A program made the position numbers and the translations under genes. From Macrostomum hystrix (lineage: Eukaryota; Platyhelminthes; Macrostomidae), in NCBI GenBank assembly GCA_950097015.1, contig CATNEN010000001.1, positions 21,815,501 through 21,879,500 of the forward strand: a stretch of 64,000 nucleotides of DNA, written 5' to 3'. Below, one piece after another: positions 48,667 through 58,872 of this stretch. Numbering within the stretch: position 1 is the stretch's first letter; the number at the start of each line of letters is the position of its first letter. Under the pieces are notes generated by a model. It was not told where the DNA came from, did no database searches, and saw nothing but the letters and a program-made list of their open reading frames with translations.

Positions 48667-49827
48667 TGCAGCAGCAGCATGTCCAGTGACAGTTTGTACC
48701 GAGAAGTCTTCAATCAGTTCGACTTGAACGGTGATGGCAACATCAGCGTCAATGAGCTGCGTGTGGCAGTCAGAACTGCCGGAGTCAATATTAGCGACGA
48801 CACTGTACAGGTGAGCATTTGTAGTCACAGAATGTGCTCAGCCGTGAGGCAGTTGCTCAACCAACATTGACAGCTTTACAGAATTAACAAAATACATTTC
48901 CCGGATAAGAATTTAATAAAGAAAATCAGTTTCCGAAGCTAAAATTAAGAATTCTGAGACCAGCCAATTACCATTTACAATTTTAAACATCCTATTTTTG
49001 AAAACAGACTCACTTGTTGAAAAAAAACTGAGGTTTTGAAAGCAAGTTTCATGAATCTATTTAAATTTTATTTTTTGACGTCCTTACATTTTACTTACTA
49101 ATTAATACTTACTTGCGGGAAGTATTAAGTAGGGAAGCCCTTTAGGGCCCTATCGCAGCCCTTAAAAAGTGAATCGCACCTTGGCCCACCTCAGCGTCGG
49201 CGACACTCATCCATCGATATCTCGAAGGCGGATATTATGCGAGATTGTCATCAGGTCAATAAACTGGGGTTTAGTAGCTAAGGTGCTAGATCAAAATCAA
49301 AATCTAATTATCAAAAAACGGGCAGAAGAGGACGCTGCCACAGAGAAGGCAGGTGGTAGAGTACCCTGTTTGAAACCAGACGTCTCATTGGAAGAGTCCA
49401 TAGCCATGGTTAGGACCATGCACATCTCCCTCTCTGCTGTCGGTTCTCTTGAGTTTGAGTCAGTCAGGAATTCAGCTACTCGACTGCACTGACTTCATTA
49501 TAATTTCAACAGGAGATTCTAAAGAGTGCTGACATCAACTCTAGCGGCGGTCTGGACTATAAGGAGTTCGTCTGTTTCGTGAAGCTGGCAGCCGGGTCCG
49601 AGGACGCCATGCCGCCTCGACCGAAGGAGCTGTTTGATGCGGCGGCCGACGGCTTTGATCTAGTCGGGCCAAATGAGCTAGCTGCTCTGACACAGGCTGA
49701 GCACAGTCTGTCAGCCATTGAGGCGGCAGTCCTGTCTGGCATTGCTGACAACCTTCAAGGCCGCAGCGTTGACTTGACTGAGTTTGTCGGACTCTGGCGC
49801 CAAGTAGAGACCAAAATGAACGCGTGA
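48069..49827 (+). CDS. Calmodulin-like EF-hand protein with two degenerate hands
   Basis: Certain exons are 48679-48810 (donor GTGAGC) and 49513-49827 (acceptor CAACAG), phase 0, giving 148 residues from the ATG at 48679, calmodulin length. EF1 has a canonical loop DLNGDGNISVNE and EF2 has DINSSGGLDYKE. The regions where EF3 and EF4 should be (around ADGFDLVGPNEL and DNLQGRSVDLTEF) have lost most calcium ligands, so only the N-lobe should bind calcium. A short upstream exon, 48069-48080 (MATT), can splice in phase 0 to an acceptor at 48666 and would add 8 residues. The span given includes it, but the start at 48679 is equally possible. Probable calcium sensor with a structural C-lobe. A second calmodulin-like gene lies 4 kb downstream in the same orientation. 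Confidence 0.82.
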
Positions 49828-50411
49828 TTTCACAACCGTTTTGTTTTGATAGTGCTGCTAACAATGGGTTGTCCATTTAGAGATTTACGAATCCACTAGC
49901 ACGACAGAAAACAAGGATTAATCATTAATAACATTTACCAATTGACTGTCTTTAGTTCGCATTAAAAAACTTTCGTGTTAAAGGATACACACCGTTTTTC
50001 TTCTAGATTTTGACATTAAACATTCGATAAAACATTAGGTAAGGTCATAACGTTAAACCCAGCTGTAGAAAGAACATTATTTTTATAGTTTAGTCTGGAT
50101 GAGTTTTAAATAGTATCAGTAGGCCACATTGCTTTACTCATTCGAATTACCAGTTGATGTAACAATTTACTCCGCGCTTTATTTGTTTCGCTTCGAGCCA
50201 AAGATGCCGCTAAATGACGTTGAAATTTGAAAGAAACATCTACATTAAGTTTGGATATTTGACCGCATGATTCGATCCGAAAGTGAAAATAAAATTTAAC
50301 TGATAAAATAGTCCGACAAAGATATTTTATTATTGAATTTTTGGCTCAATTTTTTATCTCTCGTTCTTAATCCTTTCCAATATTTATCAGAGACAAGTTT
50401 TCGCATTCTGA
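49828..50411. other. Spacer between converging genes
   Basis: AT-rich 3' flanks of the EF-hand gene (+) and the PAN-like gene (-). No gene seen. Confidence 0.55.
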
Positions 50412-51002
50412 TCAATTCTGCGCGAATTGATCTGCGCGTAGAGACACAAAATACGAGTCAGTAGATATTGCAGATGCACAATCGGTGGTTCTCGTACACT
50501 CGTACCAGAATTTTTTCACAACACTGGAGTTGAAGTATATGGAGTCCACGTGGCTCATCTCCGAGACGCTGGTCACGTCGGCCATGATCACCAGACCGCT
50601 CTCCGACTCGCACTTCTGTCTGCTGGGCCACCAGTATCCGATGCCAGTGTACAGTAAGTACTTCCCTCCGCGCTGCTCCATGCCGTAGCCAGACGGACAC
50701 AGCGCGCCCGCCTCGAGTCCCGGTCGCTGCTTCACAAACACCTGGCCTCTCCTTGAGCAGCCGCAGATCCTCACCGACTTGCTGCACTTGTCGAACACGA
50801 ACAGCTGACACGGACCGTCAGCCATTGTGAAGGCCTGGCATCGCGGGTTGCCACTGCACAGAGCTACACAAGCGATTCTGGCTTTCAAGGTCGAGCGGAT
50901 TTCAACAAACTCGGCGTTGATGAAGAGGCTCGCCTCATTATCGCCTGCGCTAGAATGCCAAAAACACTGGAACACCAGGATCAGGTGCACAGACAGGAGC
51001 AT
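50412..51002 (-). CDS. Secreted cysteine-rich protein, PAN/apple-like N-terminal region
   Basis: Single exon of 196 residues. Residues 1-19 (MLLSVHLILVFQCFWHSSAG) form a typical signal peptide with an Ala-Gly cleavage site. Residues 25-80 contain RIACVALCSGNPRCQAFTM then CQLFVFDKC, the C-x3-C...C-x-AF pattern of PAN/apple-like domains used in adhesion and recognition. The C-terminal half has a Gly/Tyr/Trp-rich patch (YLLYTGIGYWW) and further Cys. About 11 Cys after the signal peptide fit an extracellular disulphide-bonded protein. No transmembrane segment. Exact family unknown; lineage-specific secreted proteins often look like this. A 27-bp array begins about 320 bases upstream of the start codon. 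Confidence 0.7.
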   Translation of the reverse strand: MLLSVHLILVFQCFWHSSAGDNEASLFINAEFVEIRSTLKARIACVALCSGNPRCQAFTMADGPCQLFVFDKCSKSVRICGCSRRGQVFVKQRPGLEAGALCPSGYGMEQRGGKYLLYTGIGYWWPSRQKCESESGLVIMADVTSVSEMSHVDSIYFNSSVVKKFWYECTRTTDCASAISTDSYFVSLRADQFAQN

Positions 51003-51318
51003 CTGGGACTCCTCTCCAGTCTACGATCGTTTGCTTCTGACTCTGCTATTGTGCTTTTTAGCATGTTTTTTTTCTCTTTGGCTGGAAAAATTTGACCTAC
51101 TTATGCGACCCCAACTAGCTACTTCAAGCATGACAGGTGGGAAAGTTTTAAAAATCTCTTGCAAGTGGCCTGAAAATTTCCGTCACTGTTGACAATGACA
51201 GGCCAACTGTGGCAGTGTTTTTCTTTCCCTCTTTTTTAGTTGCAACATTTTTTCCTTTGAGCAATGAGTACAGGCTTTCTTGAACACGGGAAATTTTTCA
51301 ACTCCGGCCGATCGATGG
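51003..51318. other. Upstream flank of the PAN-like gene
   Basis: About 315 bases with no array or SINE; likely contains the PAN-like gene promoter. No clear TATA box seen. Confidence 0.4.
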
Positions 51319-51319
51319 A

Positions 51320-51908
51320 GCAACCCTCCCCCTCCCGTTAATCGATGGACAGCAACCCTGCCCCTTTCCGCCAATCGATGGACAGCAATCCTTCCCACCA
51401 ATCGATGGACAGCAATCCTTCCCACCAATCGATGGACAGCAACCCTTCCCGCCAATCGATGGACAGTAACCCTTCCCGCCAATCGATGGACTGCAACCCT
51501 TCCCGCCAATCGATGAACAGCAACCCTTCCCGCCAATCGATGAACAGCAACCCTTCCCGCCAATCGATGAACAGCAACCCTTCCCGCCAATCGATGGACA
51601 GTAACCCTTCCCGCCAATCGATGGACAGCAACCCTTCCCGCCAATCGATGGACAGCAACCCTTCCCGCCAATCGATGGACAGCAACCCTTCCCGCCAATC
51701 GATGGACAGCAACCCTTCCCGCCAATCGATGGACAGCAACCCTCCTCCTTCCCGCCAATCGATGGACAGCAACCCTCCCCCTTCCCGCCAATCGATGAAC
51801 AGCAACCCTCCTCCTTCCCGCCAATCGATGGACAGCAACCCTCCTCCTTCCCGCCAATCGATGGACAGCAACCCTCCCCCATCCCGCCAATCGATGGACA
51901 GCAACTCC
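51320..51908. repeat. Minisatellite, 27 bp (30-bp variants), each with ATCGAT
   Basis: About 21 copies of CCAATCGATGGACAGCAACC plus CTTCCCG. 30-bp variants with CCTCCT are grouped at the right end. Both strands stay open in several frames (9-residue repeats such as MDSNPSRQS), judged non-coding. Confidence 0.95.
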
Positions 51909-52540
51909 AGATTCTCCCCTGATATTCGATTGTAGAGATACAGTTTATACACAAAGCTAAACGACACAATGTACTGGTTAGTCATTTTAATGCTTGACCT
52001 TTATTTGAGCGGGTTATCTTTTAATTCTGTTGACAGGTATGACAGCGACAAATTTCACAGAGGCACTTTAGCAGCGCAATTTTTTAAGTTTCCTTTGTCG
52101 AAATTAACCTTTTTGTCTAAGCATCTAAAGAAATAACAAAACGTTTTTTGGTTAAACATTTGAGCTGCTCAGAAGAGAGAGAGATAGAGAGAGAGAGTGT
52201 GTGTGTGTGTGTGTGTGTGTTAAAAGGGCTCGGCTATGGAATGAGTATAGTTTAGTTGTTTCTATTCAGCCAGCTCTATTTGCCTCAAAATAGATTTTGA
52301 GCAAACAAATTCTTCGTGCCGAGAGTGTATAAATAAAAGCGCAAAGGAAGGAAAATTTCAAAGCAAAATAATGGCTGTTGTTCTGCCGAGGTCAAGATGC
52401 TGCCCGCATGCTTATACTTTTTTGTTTTTTCATTGAGAAAAAAAACTTTATTTTGCTAATAATATTCGCATGCGCTGCAATTCACACAGGCTGCTATAGT
52501 TAGAGATTTCAGCTTCGAAATAGAGGCCGCATGAGCAACA
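51909..52540. other. Spacer with (GT)n microsatellite
   Basis: A GAGA tract followed by about 11 GT repeats at 52178-52220. No gene seen. Confidence 0.7.
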
Positions 52541-52544
52541 ACAC

Positions 52545-53275
52545 AATAATATATAATAATAATTGCTGGGCTACGTGCGCGGCAATGGCACACTGGACCC
52601 GCAGCCGGCGAGGAGGCAATTCTGCACATTTCGCTGACTCCTGAGTACACATATTAAACTAGTGAGTCGAAGCCAGGCGGTTGGCCCGGCGGGCGCAAGT
52701 TCGAACCTGGCCCTTAAGAATCGAGCATTATCAATGTACTAACTCAAATTTTATTTAATGAGCAAGACGAAGGCAGATTAAAAGAGAAACACTATTCGTT
52801 GTGAATTAAAAGCAGAGACATTGAGGCAAAAAAATCAATAAGCCTCTCGGAGAGACGCCGCCGGTGCACAGCGCGACACACTAAATAGGGCTGTGCAAGG
52901 CCGACCCCAAGAGGGGGGGTGGGCGGCCTCGCGACCAGGCAACGTACATGCACCCCCCGCACCAATGTACAAGCCCCAACCCCCCGGTTTAACCTCCAAC
53001 CAAGCTTCGCTCGGTCGGACCACACAGATACCGTACGCAGCCACTCGCTCATACAGGTGTGTACATCTGCCATGACTTTGCCATCGTCAGGCAGTGTACA
53101 CTCTCCCTGTGCCTTGGAGGTTGGCCCGCAAGGGCGAGAATTGCACGATAAGCCTCCAAGCCTTCTCCGTGGCTGCGCCCCAAATGAATGTGGCCTCGCC
53201 GCGGAATCGAGCTCAGGGACCTTGGTGCGAGAGGCAAACGCGTTAACCGCTCTGCCATCGACCCCCCATAGATAA
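52545..53275 (-). mobile_element. SINE family B copy split by a nested insertion
   Basis: The right part, 53022-53272, holds the head (GGCAGAGCGGTTAACGCG, GAGCTCGATTCC) and most of the body. The left part, 52545-52655, holds the 3' end (CATTTCGCTGACTCCTGAG and a TAATAATT tail). The two parts are continuous in intact copies, so about 365 bases at 52656-53021 were inserted later. Confidence 0.8.
52656..53021. mobile_element. Younger element nested in a SINE family B copy
   Basis: About 365 bases interrupt the SINE. It starts near GTGAGTCGAAGCCAGGCGG with a box-B-like AAGTTCGAACCTGG. It continues with a tract TTAATGAGCAAGACGAAG and ends with a GC-rich segment containing GAGGGGGGGTGGGCGGCC. It resembles none of the other repeats here. 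Target-site duplication not resolved (CACACA lies on both sides, but is also SINE sequence). Confidence 0.6.
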
Positions 53276-53334
53276 AGTCGGGTTAGTTGGTCGTGATAGC
53301 AACGTGACACCTATCCTAGTTAAGCCAGATGCCC

Positions 53335-53565
53335 ACGGCTACTCCAAAAATTGTGTACAATACGTTGTTCAGTCTGTGGACTGTGGATGTCACCGAACCC
53401 ACCAAAATTTCTACCCCAGCAAACGCTGGCACCAACTGAACAGCTGGATGTAGCGAAACCTTATAAAATTGTCTTGCTCGAGGACAGATTCGAACCCCGA
53501 ACGTCAGAATACGTAAAAAAATCCGAAGCTTGAACCACATTACTACACTTTGTTATAGTACCTTA
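53335..53565 (-). mobile_element. tRNA-derived SINE, family A, copy
   Basis: Minus-strand head at about 53480-53555 (AATGTGGTTCAAGC and GGGGTTCGAATCTG), body with AACAGCTGGATGTAGCGAAA, CCAGCAAACGCTGG and CCTCGAGCAAGACAA. Confidence 0.65.
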
Positions 53566-53926
53566 TCTACCTATCGTTGTGCCCTTTTACAATTCAAGTT
53601 TCACATTGCTTTCTTTGATACAAAATACAAGTATGAAGCGCAAATCTCCTACAAAAGATGGTCTCATTTCGAGTCTGTCGGTTTAGGGTAAACAATTCCA
53701 GTAGAGCTGAGGTTGGGCGCACTTTCTTCACTCTCCGAGACGAATCTGAGCTCAGCGGAAATTCGGAATGGGAAAGACGCGTAGAAAGAGAGAAGAAAGG
53801 AGTTTGAGAGAAAAGAGACAGAATAAATTAAATTGCAGCGCCGCAGGCGCAGTGGACCGACGAGAGAAACTCGAGCGACCGTGCTCTTCTAAATTCATCT
53901 AAACTGCAGAATCCGGAGAATCGGAC
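53566..53926. promoter_or_regulatory. Upstream region of the calmodulin-like gene
   Basis: Promoter and 5'UTR of the next gene presumably lie here. No TATA box recognised. Confidence 0.35.
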
Positions 53927-55594
53927 ATGTCTGGCCCTGACTCGGCTCAGCTTGCGCAGTACCGCGAAGCATTCAACACATTCGACAAGAACCGCGACGG
54001 TCGAATCAGCGCCAAGGAGCTGGCCGCGGTGATGGAGAATCTGGGCGAGAAGCCCAGCAAGAAGGAGCTTAAAGTGAGGTCTTGGGATTCTGATTCGACG
54101 GTTGGAGTTGTGCTCATGTGACTCACAGAGTTGTGCTCATGTGACTCACAGAGTCGTGCTCATTTGACTCACAGAGTTGTGCTCATGTGACTCACAGAGT
54201 CGTGCTCATTTGACTCACAGAGTTGTGCTCATGTGACTCACAGAGTTGTGCTCATTTGACTCACGGAGTTGTGCTCATGTGACTCACAGAGTTGTGCTCA
54301 TGTGACTCACAGAGTCGTGCTCATTTGACTCACAGAGTTGTGCTCATGTGACTCACAGAGTCGTGCTCATTTGACTCACAGAGTTGTGCTAATGTGACTC
54401 ACAGAGTCGTGCTCATGTGACTCACAGAGTCGTGCTCATTTGACTCACAGAGTCGTGCTCATTTGACTCACAGAGTTGTGCTAATGTGACTCACAGAGTC
54501 GTGCTCATGTGACTCACAGAGTCGTGCTCATTTGACTCACAGAGTCGTGCTCATTTGACTCACAGAGTTGTGCTAATGTGACTCACAGAGTTGTGCTCAT
54601 GTGACTCACAGAGTCGTGCTCATGTGACTCACAGAGTCGTGCTCATGTGACTCACAGAGTCGTGCTAATGTGACTCACAGAGTTGTGCTAATGTGACTCA
54701 CAGAGTCGTGCTCATTTGACTCACAGAGTCGTGCTCATGTGACTCACAGAGTCGTGCTCATTTTACTCACAGAGTTGTGCTAATGTGACTCACAGAGTCG
54801 TGCTCATTTGACTCACAGAGTTGTGCTAATGTGACTCACAGAGTCGTGCTCATGTGACTCACAGAGTCGTGCTCATTTGACTCACAGAGTCGTGCTCATT
54901 TGACTCACAGAGTTGTGCTAATGTGACTCACAGAGTTGTGCTCATGTGACTCACAGAGTCGTGCTCATGTGACTCACAGAGTCGTGCTCATGTGACTCAC
55001 AGAGTCGTGCTCATTTTACTCACAGAGTTGTGCTCATGTGACTCACAGAGTTGTGTACATGTTTTTGACAGAGTTGTGCTCATGTTACAGATAAATTTGT
55101 TCTCATGTGACAGATGAAGTTGTGCTCATGTGATAGTTAGAGTTGCGCTAATATGACAGTTTGCCTAAGTGCTCATAGATATTTTATCTGAATGCACGAC
55201 TGTGTTGCACACTTTTTAAAAAAATTCAAATTGACCCCTTTTGAGAGGCCCGCAAGTACATGACGAATTCCAATATTTCAATATCCAGGATATGATAAAG
55301 TCCGTAGATGGCGATGGCAGTGGCAAAATAGATTTCAGTGAGTTCGTCCGGATGATGGAGGCCCGCACAGCGCAGCGAATGAGCGACCCGGAGCTCACGA
55401 AAATGTTCTTAGCCTTCGACAAGAACGGAGACGGCATCATCACCCTGGACGAGTTGCGCGTTGCCATGGAGAACATGGGCGAGGACGTCACCGAGTCAGA
55501 GCTGCGCAAGATGATTCGCCAAGCTGACAGCAACAAAGACGGGTCCATTGATTTCTCAGAATTTAAGAGGCTGCTTCAGTCGCTTGGCATGTAA
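53927..55594 (+). CDS. Calmodulin-like protein with four canonical EF-hands
   Basis: Exon 1 53927-54073 (donor GTGAGG) and exon 2 55289-55594 (acceptor ATCCAG) join in phase 0 to 150 residues. All four EF loops are canonical: DKNRDGRISAKE, DGDGSGKIDFSE, DKNGDGIITLDE and DSNKDGSIDFSE. Linker and helix motifs EAFNTFD, LAAVMENLGEKPS and RVAMENMGEDVTESEL follow the calmodulin/troponin C layout. It is too divergent for calmodulin itself, so it is called calmodulin-like: a soluble calcium sensor that changes shape to bind targets. The intron splits the protein within the first-to-second hand linker (KKELK|DMIKS). That intron is filled by a 23-bp minisatellite carrying TGACTCA in nearly every unit. 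Compared with the gene at 48-49.8 kb, all four sites are kept here. Confidence 0.92.
54085..55075. repeat. Minisatellite in the calmodulin-like intron, 23 bp, AP-1-like site per unit
   Basis: About 43 copies of GTGCTCATGTGACTCACAGAGT(T/C). Almost every copy contains TGACTCA, the consensus for AP-1/bZIP factors; a few read TTTACTCA. Variant order (T/C at the end, CTCAT/CTAAT) repeats in blocks, so block duplications occurred. Confidence 0.95.
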
Positions 55595-58500
55595 CATTGT
55601 GGATTTCTAACTCTGTCTTAAGGTAAAGCGTTTATGATGACTCTCCCGTAGTAACTGTTCAAATGAAATAGAATAAGCTCAAATGAGACCGGAAATTAAA
55701 CAAGTCAAAGATCAACGAGGTCTTAAATATTATAATTGTTAATTAGCATCTTAAAACCCTGAAGTTTAAGTTTAAGACGAATCGAAACCCAAACCTACAT
55801 GGATCCTTATATCGCCGGCCACGCTAATCAATTGACAGAAAATTAACTACATGCATGTACTCGTTTATTATTTATTGTGCTTACTTCATGTACTGTACTA
55901 AAGTACTAAAGTATAATATATGGCTATATGTATATGTAATTTTCATTATTTAAAAGTTCGTATCATTACATATGTCTCTTTAACATTTTTACGGCGCCGA
56001 TTATAATTTAACCATAGTTTATACTTGTATTCTTGCATTTTATTCAATGAATCCCTGAGACTTTAACGGCCGGTTTGTATTATCTGCGCCAACTGCGCCG
56101 TTAGTCACTGCATATCGTCAGCTGGGTAAATGCAAAAATATACGCAGCCAGAACCATTTTGATTTACAGCGACAAAATGGGACGACTATGGAACTACTAA
56201 CTATTTGATTGCTTGATTGCTTTGATGGAAATAGGGACACTGTGCGAGGTGTTCACAGGGAGTAGGTTCAGCAAGAATTGAAATTATGCATATGGGATTC
56301 TTAGGGATATGCAGCTAAGATTGAGGGCTTAACCCAAGGTTGAGAATGTCCAAATAGAGACAGCCTAGGTTCTTACTAGGATTCGATCGATATTTCTCAT
56401 GCCTCAACCACACAAAGACGTTACAATATTCGGCGACCATGGTTCAGACGGTCGTTCGACGCTGAGTCTTTAGGTTCCGTAGGGTTTGACGACGGAAACG
56501 AAACGCCAAGGGAGAATAAAGGTACGAAGGGTGACGAAGAGTCCCAAACGAAGAAGACTGAAATGAAAGACTGGTTCTAATGGCGTGTTCTTGACGAGGT
56601 AGCTGAGGTCTTGCCCGAAATGCCGCCGTACCACCTCCTTCTTATAGAGCCAAACTCAGGCACACACGCCGTGATCAGCCCGACCTTGACAGACAACCGT
56701 ATCACGTGCTCCGCCAGCCGGATGGTGATTTGTAGGGAAGGGAACGGGGTGGGCGCATAGAATGATTTATGGTCTAAAAAATGCAATTACAGTTAACTAT
56801 TCAGGAAGATTGATGACTAAAATGCAGACAGGTAGATGACAAGCGCAAAAATCGGAGTTTGATTTATTACTATAACATACATAGAGGGACGTGAGGGAGG
56901 CGGGTGCGCATTGACAGGTGAGGATGATTATTGACGGAGAACAATGGAAAGAAGGGAGGTGGATGAACGCTGAAAAAACGCAAAGTCATATTAGTAGGGG
57001 ACTAAACAATCCGGGAAAGGAAGGGATGGGTGAAACTGATAGATGGAGAAAACTCATAATAAATTTATAGTGCACAATGGAGGGGGTGGGTGAATTTGAC
57101 AGGTGAAAACCCCCCAAAATGAAAGTGATTTACGACCAGGGGAGGGGTTGGTGTTCATCACAGAAAAAAGGGCGAGTCATCAGGAATTGGGGAAATCGTG
57201 GGTAAATGAATGAGATAATTAATTGACTTGGCTAAAAAAGATTAATACCCCTTAAACCGTCGCTGTTGCCACAATTCATTTGACACAATATCAAAGTGAA
57301 TAATCAAATTCAATTTAATTTTAAACGCCTAGATCATATCCTCTCTCACGAAATTCATATGTTTTAAAAGAAACAAAACAATAAAAGTGAAATACCTTGC
57401 CAAGTAAAAGAATATGTATAAAATGCATTCTCGAAATTTAAATTTGTATATCTTTTGTAAAGAGAATATTTTATAAATATAAAGAAATCACACTAATACA
57501 CTAATTGTTTCTAATTGTAGAATCCCTGGGCCTCATTTATAAATGCTGCATTTATAACGCGCCACATTAAAAAAGTTAACGTTTGCTATTGGACTAAAGC
57601 ACGCAAATAACACACTATTACCATACATGTTAAAACATTTAGCTAGTGTAGCGCTCAGATTTAAGTGAATAAAAAACGAGTTTGCATTAATAGCAGCCAT
57701 GTAGTCTTTTAGTTAATTTTAATTTTAATTTATTGATTTTTAACGTTTGGTTGTACAAATTAGTAAAAAGAGACAAATAAAAACAAATAATAAATTAATT
57801 GTCTAGACTTATTGGTTTTAAAGGGAAATACATGTAAAAAATTAACTCACATCAATATTTTACAAGTCCATTTTGGTGATAAACATTTATGATTATTTTA
57901 AATAGTTACATCTTAAAAACACAGTTTTAATTCATGATCCTTTAGAAGTAGGCCTAAGAAAATATGTAGTATTACTGTAATAATTTAACCCTAAAATAAC
58001 ATTATAAATCAAGTACAGGTAATGTAGCAGCTGTAGCTCACTTTATGAAGAGTAAATAAAAAATGTAGGCCTAATAATCAAAATACTATAGTAAGTTTTT
58101 AATGCCAATGCATTTTTCATTTCATCCACCTCAAATTTGATATTTCTTTAAATTAGCTGAATAAACCTGGCCTGCATCACTTGTCTGCCTACGACAGTTT
58201 GGTCTTACTGGCTAAATTCACGCAGCATTAAGCCTTCTTAAGTATCTGGACTGCCCTTTCCATGTTGGCAATCTAGCATGTCTGTGGTGCATTGCTGATT
58301 GTTAGTGGAATTCTGTGAAAGCTCAATTGTGGCTAGCACTCTTGGTTGCTATAGCCAGTGTTGGCTCAGTAGTACATTGCAGTGACAGTACAGTTGCCAT
58401 TTTAGTGCTGGCATTTTTGTCCTGAGGGGCTACCTCATAAAGTTCACCATGGGCAACAGGAATAGAAACTTGGTTAGTGGCACAGTCTGGTCTGTTGTTG

Positions 58501-58870
58501 CAGGTGCAGTATTGTGCATTGCGCACTAGGCCTATAGCTAATAACAGTTTTCAATATCTATTGTTTCAATTTACAAACTGATTAAATAGGCCTCGTTCAA
58601 TTTTAAATTTATTTATATAATCACTCTGAGTAGAAATAAACAATCATGTCTTTCCAGCCAAAATAAAGTAGCTTAAAAGAGCACATAGAGCTCTTTGATT
58701 GGAATAAGTGAGCTACCATTCAGCTGACCAGACATCATGCAGGAGTCTGGTAAGTGAGCTACACATCTCCCATAGTTTGCTGAAGGCTCACTAATTTGAG
58801 CATGGTCATTCAAATAATTTTTTTAAACATTGGATAAAATTTATATATTTTTTTTCACCCCTGCCTGTTT
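55595..58870. other. Long spacer upstream of the DIP2 exons
   Basis: 3.3 kb of mostly AT-rich sequence. Purine-rich unique sequence with a short minus ORF (56577-56786) lies at 56.4-57.2 kb. A minus ORF at 58323-58526 has no known motif. Part of this may be DIP2 intron, since the next exon is internal. No exon could be supported. Confidence 0.5.
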
Positions 58871-58872
58871 AG

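Noticed and set aside
49169-49492. 107-codon plus ORF between the two exons of the first calmodulin-like gene
   Set aside because: It lies in the intron, has no domain features, and the flanking exons splice cleanly across it.
51183-51985. Several 200-235-codon ORFs on both strands
   Set aside because: 27-bp array; open in overlapping frames on both strands at once.
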